Shown here: piece after piece, positions 33,185 through 41,467 of the stretch
Position numbering within the stretch: the first letter of the stretch is position 1
Layout: each line of letters opens with the position of its first letter
Source: Acidobacteriota bacterium
Lineage (GTDB): Bacteria > Acidobacteriota > Terriglobia > Terriglobales > Acidobacteriaceae
Assembly: GCA_023410055.1 (NCBI GenBank)
Contig: JAEYQK010000054.1
Location: 1-48,758, forward strand
Direction: 5' to 3'
Length of the DNA stretch: 48,758 nucleotides
Position numbers and translations under genes: made by a program
The notes under the pieces: generated by a model
Database searches by the model: none
Seen by the model: only the letters and a program-made list of their open reading frames with translations
Told to the model about the DNA's origin: nothing

Positions 33185-34015
33185 CTACGGAATGCGCGCG
33201 GCCAGCTTCGTGGCTGCCGCGACCGCTTGTTGCGGATCAGGCATGTTCGCGTAGCCCGCGATGTAGCGACCCTTGCGGAAAATGCAGATTCCTTGCAGAT
33301 ACTGCGTGTTGGCCTGAAAAGCCTCGTCCGCAACCTGCGCGGCTGAAGACTCTGCAAAGCGTGTGCGCAGTTTATTCATGGTCTGCACCGCCGCTTCGAC
33401 CGATGCTTCGGGGACGATGAACGCCTGCCCAACTTTGTACTTGGCAATGAACCCGCGCTTCAACTGACGCAGACCAAGAACACTCTCCGGCACCAGTCGC
33501 GACGAAGTCTGGTCTTCCTTCGGGAACCAGTCGAGCGCTTCCGGAAGCGTGCTCTGTCCTTGGAGATGCTCGTCGATCTTGGCCGCAAACGCCTTCAGCG
33601 CCGCGGTGTGGTCACCGTCAGGACTAGCGCCGATTTCTGCGTAGTACTTGCCCTTGGCGAAGGTCAGACGCCGCGGCTGCACCTGGCCAATCGTTCCGAT
33701 CTTCGTCGTGGGCAGGTTCGGGTCAGCATTTGCCGCGAACATGCCATAGGCAAGATCGGGACTCTCCATCTCGGAGATGTCGATGACGAACGTGTTCGGA
33801 CCAGACTTGCAGGTGATTCCCTGCATGCTGGTGAACGCGTAGAGCAGGTAGCCCTCGGCATTCCCGTCCATGTACTCGTAGAGCGTGTCGGGGGTGTAGT
33901 GGCGCGTCGTTCCGGACTGTTCCCAGCCCGGAACGAATTGACAACTGAGCGGCTCCTGCGCCGAAGCAACCGCTGCGATCAGCAGAACAAATGCTAACCA
34001 GAGGCCCTTTTTCAT
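33185..34015 (-). CDS. DUF6599-type secreted protein
   Basis: A 276-residue exported protein. Residues 1-19 are a clear signal peptide (MKKGLWLAFVLLIAAVASA, cleaved before QEP). The mature protein carries TLYEYMDGNAEGYLLYAF and DISEMESPDLAYGMFAA, which I associate with the DUF6599 family found near redox and iron-sulfur genes in acidobacteria. There are three or four Cys in total and no cofactor motif. Its ATG overlaps the stop of the aldo/keto reductase gene by 4 nt, so the two are translationally coupled. A role as a periplasmic partner of that enzyme is an inference. Confidence 0.75.
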   Translation of the reverse strand: MKKGLWLAFVLLIAAVASAQEPLSCQFVPGWEQSGTTRHYTPDTLYEYMDGNAEGYLLYAFTSMQGITCKSGPNTFVIDISEMESPDLAYGMFAANADPNLPTTKIGTIGQVQPRRLTFAKGKYYAEIGASPDGDHTAALKAFAAKIDEHLQGQSTLPEALDWFPKEDQTSSRLVPESVLGLRQLKRGFIAKYKVGQAFIVPEASVEAAVQTMNKLRTRFAESSAAQVADEAFQANTQYLQGICIFRKGRYIAGYANMPDPQQAVAAATKLAARIP

Positions 34016-35172
34016 GCGAACAGTTCCTCAGCGCGCTGCATCCGTGCCGAAACCCTTACGCCCTGCGGACACTGCACGGTGCACCCAGCGCAGTCGCCAC
34101 AGAGACTCGGAGCCTGCTCGGAAGAAATCACCTTGAAGTGCTCGCGGCCGAGTGCGTACTGACCGTAGCCTTCGGCATACATAACTGACCGCAATACTTC
34201 GGCGACAGGCAATCCCTTCGCGCAAGTGCCTTCGCACTCTCCGCACATGTTGCAGTAGACAGGACGGATCAACTCACGCTGCGAAGCGAGCAGCTTGTTG
34301 TCCGATCCCGCGAACGGCTGCGCCATGGCCTTCAGGTTCTCGTCCAGTTGGTCCATGTCGGTCATGCTGGGGATGGTGGTGCCGATGTTCTTGTTCTTGA
34401 GCGTCCACTTGAGAGCCGACAGCATTGCCCCCTCGCGGCTAAGCTTCTCGCGAATCGCGTCGCCCGGACGCAGGCTGCGGAAGCCACCGGCCATGACCTT
34501 CATGGCCACGATTCCGATGCCGGCTTTGGTTGCCGTTTCAATCGCCGCATCCAGGCCGTCGGCCATCGAGAAGTTATAGCTGATGAGTGCCACGTCGAAG
34601 GCGCCCTTCTGCGCCATCCAGGGCAGCAATTCCTTCTGGCCGCTATGCGAGCTGACGCCGGCGAAGCGGATCTTACCTGCTTTCTTGGCGATCTGCTGCG
34701 CTTCGATCATATCGTCGCGAACGTCGGAGGGCGCGTTCTTGCCATGCAGATACCAGATGTCGACGAAGTCGGTGCCGAGTTCTTTCAGGCTGGTATCGAG
34801 ATCTTTCAGCAGGCTGTCTTTGTCCTTGGCTCCCGACTTGGTCGAAAGCACGATGTCCTTGCGCTTATTCTTGAGGGCGGCGCCGACCATGCGCTCGTTG
34901 TTGCCCTGCTGGTAAACGCGGGCGGTGTCAAAGTAAGTGATGCCGATGTCAGCGGCGCGCGTGATCACGCTAGGATCCGATGTGATCATGCAACCAAATC
35001 CGACACTAGTGACTTTCAGTCTAGTTCGACCGAGGGTTCGGTGCTCGAGTCTGACCTTAGAGTTAGCTGGTGCGGATACTGTCTTTTCGGTATCGAAGAA
35101 CCCCAGTTTGGCTCCAATACCTGCAATCGGAAGGGCTAGCCCAGCAGAGAGAAAATCACGTCGAGATTTCAT
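34012..35172 (-). CDS. Tat-exported aldo/keto reductase with two [4Fe-4S] motifs
   Basis: A 386-residue enzyme. The start is the ATG at 35172 (AAGG 8 nt upstream). Residues 1-25 are a twin-arginine signal (MKSRRDFLSAGLALPIAGIG). The aldo/keto reductase barrel spans about 38-310, with YFDTARVYQQGNNERMVG (catalytic Asp/Tyr), STKSG (Lys) and WYLHGKN (His). The C-terminal domain has two clusters of Cys: CNMCGECEGTC (about 320-330) and CGDCAGCTVQC, each continuing to Gly, typical of ferredoxin-like 4Fe-4S binding. This family is common in anaerobes and acidobacteria and probably moves electrons between the barrel and a redox partner. It is divergently transcribed from a DUF362 gene that is also Tat-exported. 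Confidence 0.9.
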   Translation of the reverse strand: MKSRRDFLSAGLALPIAGIGAKLGFFDTEKTVSAPANSKVRLEHRTLGRTRLKVTSVGFGCMITSDPSVITRAADIGITYFDTARVYQQGNNERMVGAALKNKRKDIVLSTKSGAKDKDSLLKDLDTSLKELGTDFVDIWYLHGKNAPSDVRDDMIEAQQIAKKAGKIRFAGVSSHSGQKELLPWMAQKGAFDVALISYNFSMADGLDAAIETATKAGIGIVAMKVMAGGFRSLRPGDAIREKLSREGAMLSALKWTLKNKNIGTTIPSMTDMDQLDENLKAMAQPFAGSDNKLLASQRELIRPVYCNMCGECEGTCAKGLPVAEVLRSVMYAEGYGQYALGREHFKVISSEQAPSLCGDCAGCTVQCPQGVRVSARMQRAEELFA

Positions 35173-35234
35173 GAGGCACCTTAACTGAAAACAAAAGTAC
35201 AATATAGGAGCACAGGTATCTTACTTCTGCCGCC

Positions 35235-36380
35235 GTGAGGATTACAGTGGATTTTTCGCGTAGACGTTTCTTCCATTTCGCCGGGGCCGGCGCAGGGCTC
35301 TTGCTTCAATCAAAAGTACTCAACGGGTTGACCTCCTCAGAGGTGGATTCGGGAAAGTCGACTCCGTCTAGCGCGAAGGGTTCCACTCCGGTTGCATCTC
35401 CACGCACGCAGGTAGCGCTCGTCAAAGGCGAGAACCGCCGCAAGAACATTGAGCAGGCGCTATTAACCATTGATAAACAGGTTCAGGCCGGACTCAAGGG
35501 CAAGAAGTACGTCATCATCAAGCCCAACAACGTCTCGACTGAGAACCAGCTGGCCTCAACCCACATCGACGCCATCTACGGCGTCCTTGACTATCTCGCA
35601 CCCCGCTTCCGTGGTCCGGTGGTCGTTGCCGAATCCTCTGCCGGCGACACGCTTGAAGGCTTCGAGAGTTTCGGCTACCACGCGCTGGAGAAAGACAAAT
35701 CGCAGAAGGTGACCCTGGTCGACCTCAATCGCGAGGACAAGTACGAGAGCGTAACCATACTCGACTTCGACTTACACATCGCGCCTGTGCGGCTGGCCGC
35801 CCGCCTGTTTGATCCCGATGCGTACGTCATCTGCTGCGCGATATTGAAGTCGCATAACGCCGCCATCGCCTCTCTGTCGGTGAAGAACATGGTGCTGGGC
35901 GCTCCACTGCACGGCCCCAACGGATGGCGCTCCTGGAATGACAAGCGCAAGTATCACGCAGGCATTCGCCAGATGCACTACAACATGCTGGTGACGGCCG
36001 AGAAGATGCGTCCACATTGGGGCGTCGCCGTGATCGACGGCTTCGAGGGCATGGAAGGCAACGGTCCCACGCAGGGCGTCCCCGTGCAGTCGAGAATCGC
36101 TATCGCGTCCACGGACTTCCTTGCCGCCGATCGTGTCGGACTCGAAACCATGGGAGTCGATCCCGAATGGCCCGGCTATCTGACCTACTGCGCGAAGGTC
36201 GGTCTCGGACAGTATGATCTGTCGAAGATCGAGGTCGTCGGTCCGCCGATCGCTTCGGTACAGAAGAAGTACCGCCTGCACAACGACGTCGAGCGCCAGT
36301 TGCAGTGGAGAGGGCCGATGGAAGACCTGCCTCCGAGAATGGGCCGTTTGATGGACGAACAGAGCTTCAAGTACGTGTAG
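35235..36380 (+). CDS. DUF362 domain protein with Tat signal
   Basis: A 381-residue protein. The N-terminus has a twin-arginine signal (FSRRRFFHFAGAGAGLLL). The DUF362 domain spans about 58-330: VALVKGENRRKNIEQALLTI, YVIIKPNNVSTENQLASTH, VVVAESSAGDTLEGFESFGY, and KSHNAAIASLSVKNMVLGAP. DUF362 proteins are often linked to iron-sulfur ferredoxin domains; here no C-terminal Cys cluster is present. The start codon is GTG at 35235, with a second GTG at 35247. The 62-nt gap to the divergent aldo/keto reductase gene probably holds both promoters. Confidence 0.88.
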   Translation: MRITVDFSRRRFFHFAGAGAGLLLQSKVLNGLTSSEVDSGKSTPSSAKGSTPVASPRTQVALVKGENRRKNIEQALLTIDKQVQAGLKGKKYVIIKPNNVSTENQLASTHIDAIYGVLDYLAPRFRGPVVVAESSAGDTLEGFESFGYHALEKDKSQKVTLVDLNREDKYESVTILDFDLHIAPVRLAARLFDPDAYVICCAILKSHNAAIASLSVKNMVLGAPLHGPNGWRSWNDKRKYHAGIRQMHYNMLVTAEKMRPHWGVAVIDGFEGMEGNGPTQGVPVQSRIAIASTDFLAADRVGLETMGVDPEWPGYLTYCAKVGLGQYDLSKIEVVGPPIASVQKKYRLHNDVERQLQWRGPMEDLPPRMGRLMDEQSFKYV

Positions 36381-36401
36381 GTGCTACTCGAAAAGAACTC
36401 T

Positions 36402-36440
36402 TAGGGTGCCCCATCCTTGCGCAGCAAGGGTGGGTTTTCT
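36402..36440 (+). repeat. REP family R, copy R4
   Basis: AGGGTGCCCCATCC followed by a hairpin (CCTTGC with GCAAGG) and TGGG. It lies 22 nt after the DUF362 stop. The D part is not recognisable here. Confidence 0.75.
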
Positions 36441-36581
36441 CAGCAGGTGACACTTCGACACCATACCGGCGAAACGACACCCGTGAAGTTCGGCGATGCA
36501 ACCGTCATGCGGAGCCCAGTGTTGGACTTTGTTCGTTTTCCACAAATCCTCATAACTCCTGCTGAATTCAACGGTTTTTTT

Positions 36582-36590
36582 TGATATAAG
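36582..36590 (+). promoter_or_regulatory. Possible extended -10 of dnaN
   Basis: TGA-TATAAG upstream of dnaN, leaving a leader of about 40 nt that holds the GGAGG ribosome binding site. The -35 is not clear. Confidence 0.4.
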
Positions 36591-36636
36591 GTAAGCGAAG
36601 AAGATGCGCTTTGTTGTGATCGGAGGCTAGGAAGCC

Positions 36637-37755
36637 ATGGAAATCACCGTTAGCAAGTTCGACCTGCTCAAGGAACTCACGGCGACCCAGGGAGTGGTCG
36701 AGCGAAAGACCACCATCCCCATTTTGTCGAACTTCCTTTTTGAAGCCGCCGAAGACAAGTTGTCCATCACGGCCACTGACCTAGATCTCAGTCTGCGCAC
36801 TTCGTGCCCCGCGAAGATCAAGAAAGACGGCTCCTGCACCATCCCGGCCCGCAAGCTCTACGATTACGTAAAGCTTCTTCCGGACGGCGACATCAGCATC
36901 AAGCTGCTTGACAATCATTGGGTCCAGATCCGTAGCGGACGTTCGAACACCAAGATGGTAGGCATGGCCCGCGCCAACTTCCCGAGCCTGCCAGCGTTCC
37001 CGACCGCGGGCGTCGTGAAGATCCCCGCGCAGATCCTGCGCACATTGATTGCCAAGACTATCTTCGCCATCTCAAGCGAGGAATCCCGTTACACCCTGAG
37101 CGGCGCTCTTCTCGTACTGAAAGCTGAAGCCATCGCAATGGTCGCCACCGACGGGCATCGTCTGGCGCACATCGAGAACACCACCGCGCGCTTCGACGGC
37201 ATCAACGACATGCGCATCCTGGTGCCAAAGAAGGCGATGGCCGAGCTGAACTCGCTGCTGCAGTCTTCCGACGCCGAGACCATCGAGTTCGCCAAGGACG
37301 AATCGACGCTCTTTTTCCGCGTCGGTGGACGCCTGCTGACAGCACGCCAGTTGACGGGCCAGTTCCCGAACTACGAAGCGGTCCTGCCGCGCGACAACAA
37401 TAAGATGGTCGTCGTGCACGGAGAAGATCTCAACAGCGCCATCCAGCGCGTCGCCCAGTTCGCCGACGAACGCTCCGGCGCCATCCGCCTGCGTCTGGAC
37501 AAAAACGAGATTCGCATCTCGTCCTCTTCGACCGACACGGGCGAGTCCGAAGACTCGATCGAGACGACGTTCGCGGGCGATCCGCTCGTAATCGGCTTCA
37601 ACAGCCAGTACCTGCTCGACTTCCTGAAAGCCGCCAGCGGCAAGGACGTCCAGCTCGAATTCAAGGACCCGCAATCCGCCGGTCAACTCCGCCCCGCCGA
37701 AAACGGCGACGGCGACTTCAAGTACCGCTACGTCGTCATGCCTATGCGCATCTGA
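36637..37755 (+). CDS. dnaN: DNA polymerase III beta subunit (sliding clamp)
   Basis: A 372-residue sliding clamp that forms the ring holding DNA polymerase III on DNA. The three-domain pattern is intact: domain I begins MEITVSKFDLLKELTATQGVVERKTTIPILSN; domain II has FAISSEESRYTLSGALL and MVATDGHRLAHIE; domain III contains ITFAGDPL-like beta strands (here TTFAGDPLVIGFNSQYLLDFL) and ends with the canonical YRYVVMPMRI. GGAGG lies upstream. dnaA is not adjacent, and only one DnaA-box-like 9-mer (TTTTCCACA, 36536-36544) is nearby, so this is not evidently oriC. Confidence 0.97.
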   Translation: MEITVSKFDLLKELTATQGVVERKTTIPILSNFLFEAAEDKLSITATDLDLSLRTSCPAKIKKDGSCTIPARKLYDYVKLLPDGDISIKLLDNHWVQIRSGRSNTKMVGMARANFPSLPAFPTAGVVKIPAQILRTLIAKTIFAISSEESRYTLSGALLVLKAEAIAMVATDGHRLAHIENTTARFDGINDMRILVPKKAMAELNSLLQSSDAETIEFAKDESTLFFRVGGRLLTARQLTGQFPNYEAVLPRDNNKMVVVHGEDLNSAIQRVAQFADERSGAIRLRLDKNEIRISSSSTDTGESEDSIETTFAGDPLVIGFNSQYLLDFLKAASGKDVQLEFKDPQSAGQLRPAENGDGDFKYRYVVMPMRI

Positions 37756-37787
37756 CGCGTAGTTACATGATGGATCAGAATTTGTTC

Positions 37788-37814
37788 GTGTAGGGACGGG
37801 GCTGTGCCCCGTCC
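37788..37814. repeat. Palindromic repeat family E, copy E2, possible dnaN terminator
   Basis: The 9-bp stem of copy E1 (31537-31564), here about 30 nt after the dnaN stop and followed by TTTTCG. It may act as a terminator, although the twin at 31537 suggests a dispersed element. Confidence 0.75.
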
Positions 37815-37904
37815 TTTTCGTTCAGGAGAGATGAACCGCGAAGGTAACGCACTCCGCTTCTTGCCCGCGCCCAGTGGCCCCCCTCCCCCCGGGGGTATTC
37901 GTAC

Positions 37905-37966
37905 CACTGATGATGTAAACGAGTTAGCTGCAAAAATCTGACTGATGCTGACTGGCGTTTGACTGA
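37905..37966 (+). repeat. Inverted repeat A, left copy
   Basis: Sixty-two nucleotides that match the reverse complement of 41688-41749 at 59 positions. A C/T-rich run upstream (from about 37880) also matches outside the right copy. Confidence 0.9.
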
Positions 37967-38088
37967 CAGCCGACGAGTGTCCCGGGCTCCGCCGTATCGC
38001 AGCAGAGCTACCAATTCGTCATCCAAAGCCGCCAACACAAATCGCGCCTAGTCGAGGAATTGTGTTCTTCGTAGTCACGATAGCACTG

Positions 38089-38136
38089 ATTTGCGCGAAG
38101 CAAACAAGCGCCTGTGAAAATTCCGGAAAATGGAAC
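38089..38136 (+). repeat. Inverted repeat B, left copy
   Basis: Forty-eight nucleotides that match the reverse complement of 41562-41609 at 39 positions, including AAATTCCGGAAA and TGGAAC. It lies inside repeat A, mirroring the order on the right flank. Confidence 0.85.
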
Positions 38137-38148
38137 AGAGGTTGGAAC

Positions 38149-38357
38149 GCTGGCCTCCGGCCGGCTGTCGCGAGGACGTCTCGTCCTCGCCTGCCGCGAC
38201 GAGATTCGCATCAGAAACACAGCCTCAGCCCGGGCGGTCCGAGCCGCGCAGCGGCGTGAGTTAACTAGCCGGGGGCGTAAGCCCCCGGTCCAACGTCGCA
38301 AATCAATCCGCGTCCCGCAAGGGACGGCACGAATTTAGCCCGGCACGCAGTGCCGGG
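38149..38357. repeat. Cluster of distinct GC-rich palindromes
   Basis: Hairpins in succession: 38149-38165 (7 bp), 38167-38200 (GCGAGGAC with GTCCTCGC, with an outer GTCGC/GCGAC), 38243-38255 (GCCGC/GCGGC), 38269-38288 (CCGGGGGC with GCCCCCGG), 38311-38326 (CGTCCC/GGGACG) and 38339-38357 (CCCGGCA/TGCCGGG). They differ in sequence and do not form a direct array. Confidence 0.8.
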
Positions 38358-38522
38358 TAAACGTCGCACATGACAGGGAAGTCGTGGAGAGGCGCCGGAG
38401 GGTTGCGTATCGGTCGGAAATCTCGGCCTACCGGGTTCTATACATCCGTAATCCTGAGCGCAGCGAAGATCTGCGCGTTTTTTCTGCGCCCGCCACAACG
38501 GCTACCTAGCATCTTGCGCACG

Positions 38523-41084
38523 TTATTCATTCCGCAATATAGCCACTATGTCCATTTTGACAATCGGGCGCGTGGCGGACCATACGCTTGCCGAAGCGAT
38601 AGCAGCCAGGAAGAACAGGACGCTAACGGACGTCACTAAGCCAGCTGGCCTCGCTCCATCTACTATCGCGCGCAACAAGTGCCCTGTGAGTTGTGCTCCA
38701 GCAATTCCAAGGACAGCGCTGGCCAAAACTACGAGCAATTCTCGTTTCAGTAGTATGGCTCGAAGATGTTCCGGCGTCGTACCGAGTGCCATCCGCACCC
38801 CAAGTTCCTGTTTTCTCTGAGTGATTGTGTGGGAAACGATTCCATACACACCGATTACAGCCAGCAGGAGTGCAAATCCCGCGAAGAACCATACCGCAGT
38901 CCGATAGAACTTGGGGACAACGAAGGCCTCATCCAACCGCTGCTCCATAGTCTTTGCGCCGAACAAGGGGACTTCCGGGTCGACCGACTGGATGGTATCT
39001 CGAATCGCCGCAAGGTGATCTTCGGCTCGGCCATCCACGCGCACTACAAACGTCGAAAAGAAGCTGCCAGGAGCTGCAGACGGGATGAAGACCTGATTTC
39101 CATTTGCTGAATCAGACCCGTACTCCATTCCCCTCACGACGCCGATGATCTTCCACGAGGCGTCTTTGCCGATCGTTAGCTGATGCCCTATTGCATCCTT
39201 AGGCGCGCCATAGCCCGAGGCGAATCGCTCATTTACTACCGCAACTCTGGCGGCCGAGTGGACTTCGGCGTCCGTGAACTCGCGGCCATAGAGGACGCGT
39301 CCACCCATAGTCTGGAAATATCCTGACAAAACCGGGACAAGCCCGGAATTGCCTTTGGGTGCCCGTCCATCCATACCAAACGGACCACCAATGAAAGCTG
39401 TCGCGTAGAGCGGAAGAAATTCGGTTGCACTGGCGGAAAGGACGCCGCGCACTTTGCGCAAACGATCCAAAACGTTCTCGAAATATGGCAGTTGGTGTTT
39501 CTCCAACTGATGAGTAGTGCCTTCCAGCGAAACGCTTACCGTGACCAGGCCTCCGGCATCGTAACCGCGATCGATCTTCATCAATTTGAGTAGCCCCTGC
39601 GCTAGCGATACCGAGCTTGCGAGGAAGACGACTGTGAGCATCACTTGTGCGCCGACCAGGCTCTCACGAATCCAACGCGAGCTTCGAACAGCAACCAGAC
39701 TTCGTGAACCTGATATAACCGTCCGGCCCATGTATCGCACCGGCAGGATACTGCAGATCAACGTCGTCGCTATGCAAACGAATGCCGTGAATGCGAGGAC
39801 ACGTCCGTCCAAAATGCAATATGACTGTGATCCCAGCGCAGGCGGTTCGACCTTCGCTGCAAGAGAACTCGTCCAGTACGCAACCGTCAAACCAGCCAGA
39901 GACGCCGCGAAAGAAAGCAAGAAGCACTCTGTTACTAACTGTCTTATCAGCCGGCCACGGCTTGCCCCCAAAGCCGACCTTATGGACAGCTCCGGTGCAC
40001 GATCAGCGGTTCGCGCAATCAGCAGATTCGCAATGTTCGTGCACGCAAGCAGCAGCACGAGACACGTTGCGACCATGAACGTCAGCGAGGCTTTCTTCAC
40101 TGGGCCTGCAAGCGCATCCTGAAGCGAGCTCATGCTCGCAGGTGGAAAGGCTTTGTCGACCCTGCCGAACTGCTGCGAAAGCCTTCCGGCCTCCAAATCG
40201 AAGGCGGCACGTGCTTGCTGCCATGAGGTGCCGGACTTCAATCGCGCCACAGTGGACCAGCCATTATTCTCTGGTCTAAACGCGGCCGGCTTCCAGAGAA
40301 CAGTCTTCCCGGGATAATCAAAGCCTGGTGGCGCAACACCAATGATCGTTAGCGGCACCCCATCGATGCGGATGGTTGTGCCTAGGACGTTTCGATCACC
40401 TCCGAAAAGGTCTTGCCAGAGCCCATATCCGATAACAGCCACTGCATTGCGTCCCGGCGTTCCCCATCCGGTACCATTCACGTCATCTTGCGGAGCAAAT
40501 CCGCGCCCCAATACGGGCGTCGAGCCAAGTACAGAGAAGAAATTCCCGGACGTCTGAGTTGCGTGCACACGGCTCGCACGGCCAGTTCCGCCAAGGTTCA
40601 CGTCGAATTCCTCAAACAGCGCGGCGTCGTCGAGATACGCGCTCTGTTGCCGCCATTGATGAAATTCGATAGAAGTGTCATGTGGCGGAATGAATTCGCG
40701 CAGTCGGACAAGCCGCTCCGGTTCCTGAAATGGCAGGGCGCGCAATAGCCGTGCGTTCACCACGCTGAAAACACCTGTGGTCGCGCCGATGCCTATCGCG
40801 AGCGCACCAATAGCGAACGCCGTATGCCATGGACGGCACGCCCATATTCGAAGAGTGAATCGGACATCCTGCCGCAACTCATTCGTAAATTGCACGGGAA
40901 TCGAAACCGCCAAATCGGCTACCAGTCTGATCCAAAGGGCAACAAAATCGAGAGGGCCTTTGCATTCGGCCAGTTCGTCGCAGAATTCCCGCTCTACTGC
41001 TCTGGCATAGTTCTCGCGAAACCCTGTCGGATAGAGCCTCAGCAGGCAGCGATACAGCATCACGGAAAGTCGTGCATCAGGCAT
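38523..41084 (-). CDS. Acidobacterial duplicated orphan permease (ADOP), MacB/FtsX type
   Basis: An 853-residue membrane protein of the FtsX/MacB permease superfamily. The start is the ATG at 41084, overlapping the stop of padR by 8 nt. The N-terminal ADOP-specific segment has RCLLRLYPTGFRENYARAVEREF and ELRQDVRFTLRIW. Two MacB-periplasmic-core plus FtsX modules follow: helices near 95-115 (FAIGALAIGIGATTGVFSVVN), 385-405, about 430-470 and 485-505, then a second set with the C-terminal helices near 735-850 (FFAGFALLLAVIGVYGIVSH and GVRMALGTTPEHLRAILLKREL). ADOPs lack a cognate ATPase and occur in many copies in some acidobacteria with PadR regulators. Function is unknown. The cassette is bounded by inverted repeats. 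Confidence 0.93.
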   Translation of the reverse strand: MPDARLSVMLYRCLLRLYPTGFRENYARAVEREFCDELAECKGPLDFVALWIRLVADLAVSIPVQFTNELRQDVRFTLRIWACRPWHTAFAIGALAIGIGATTGVFSVVNARLLRALPFQEPERLVRLREFIPPHDTSIEFHQWRQQSAYLDDAALFEEFDVNLGGTGRASRVHATQTSGNFFSVLGSTPVLGRGFAPQDDVNGTGWGTPGRNAVAVIGYGLWQDLFGGDRNVLGTTIRIDGVPLTIIGVAPPGFDYPGKTVLWKPAAFRPENNGWSTVARLKSGTSWQQARAAFDLEAGRLSQQFGRVDKAFPPASMSSLQDALAGPVKKASLTFMVATCLVLLLACTNIANLLIARTADRAPELSIRSALGASRGRLIRQLVTECFLLSFAASLAGLTVAYWTSSLAAKVEPPALGSQSYCILDGRVLAFTAFVCIATTLICSILPVRYMGRTVISGSRSLVAVRSSRWIRESLVGAQVMLTVVFLASSVSLAQGLLKLMKIDRGYDAGGLVTVSVSLEGTTHQLEKHQLPYFENVLDRLRKVRGVLSASATEFLPLYATAFIGGPFGMDGRAPKGNSGLVPVLSGYFQTMGGRVLYGREFTDAEVHSAARVAVVNERFASGYGAPKDAIGHQLTIGKDASWKIIGVVRGMEYGSDSANGNQVFIPSAAPGSFFSTFVVRVDGRAEDHLAAIRDTIQSVDPEVPLFGAKTMEQRLDEAFVVPKFYRTAVWFFAGFALLLAVIGVYGIVSHTITQRKQELGVRMALGTTPEHLRAILLKRELLVVLASAVLGIAGAQLTGHLLRAIVDGARPAGLVTSVSVLFFLAAIASASVWSATRPIVKMDIVAILRNE

Positions 41085-41439
41085 GCCTGGGCACTCCGAA
41101 CCTGGCCGCAGCCAACTCCACCAACTCGCGCATCCTGGACGCTTCTGCCTGGGCCACCTTGCGGCCACTCGGCGTGATCCGATAATACCGACGACGTTCG
41201 TCATCGAGATGCGGGTCCGGGCGGTTTTCGGACTCCTCCACTAATCCAAGCTCCAACAATTTGTTGATCGATCCGTAGAGAACGCCCGGGCCGAGATTCA
41301 GTTTTCCGCCGGTGCGCTCCCTGATCTCGCGCTTAATCGCGTATCCGTGTCGTTCGCCTGCGCCCAAGGAAAGAAGGATGTGGAACATGGCAGGGGAAAG
41401 AGGCACGATCTCTGAAGCGGAATCATCAGCGTTCGACAT
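41077..41439 (-). CDS. PadR family transcriptional regulator (acidobacterial ADOP-associated type)
   Basis: A 120-residue winged-helix repressor-like protein. It has LSPAMFHILLSLGAGERHGYAIKREI (helices 1-2), LNLGPGVLYGSINKLLELGLVEE (recognition helix and wing) and DDERRRYYRITPSGRKVAQAEA (wing to C-terminal helix), the PadR pattern. The ADOP start overlaps its stop, so both are one operon. The promoter has a TTGACA -35 and the start codon at about +3. A pair of 13-nt direct repeats across it suggests autoregulation. The inducing signal is unknown. Confidence 0.92.
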   Translation of the reverse strand: MSNADDSASEIVPLSPAMFHILLSLGAGERHGYAIKREIRERTGGKLNLGPGVLYGSINKLLELGLVEESENRPDPHLDDERRRYYRITPSGRKVAQAEASRMRELVELAAARFGVPRHA

Positions 41440-41467
41440 ACTAGTACATAATCAGACATAGTAGTAC
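41435..41467 (-). promoter_or_regulatory. Probable PadR operator (tandem 13-nt repeats)
   Basis: Plus-strand GACATACTAGTAC at 41435-41447 and GACATAGTAGTAC at 41455-41467: one mismatch, spaced 20 bp, or two helical turns. They overlap the -10 region and the start codon, a position suited to repression. Confidence 0.6.

Larger units (their letters stand above)
37815..38522. other. Long gene-free region packed with palindromes, left flank of the ADOP cassette
   Basis: About 700 nt with no credible gene. In order it holds C/G runs (37881-37895), inverted repeat A-left (37905-37966), a spacer, inverted repeat B-left (38089-38136), a cluster of five or six different hairpins (38149-38357), and a tail (about 38450-38500) with CTGAGCGCAGCGAAGATC, a motif often seen between genes in such genomes. 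Confidence 0.75.

Noticed and set aside
34348..35139. A 263-codon frame opposite the aldo/keto reductase gene
   Set aside because: Antisense shadow of a convincing gene with intact catalytic and Fe-S motifs.
36536..36544. DnaA-box-like TTTTCCACA ahead of dnaN, suggesting an origin
   Set aside because: Only one such 9-mer is visible, with no cluster, no dnaA gene and no clear AT-rich unwinding region; one near-match is expected by chance.
38149..38357. CRISPR array
   Set aside because: The units are different palindromes with no constant repeat or regular spacers, and no cas gene is present.
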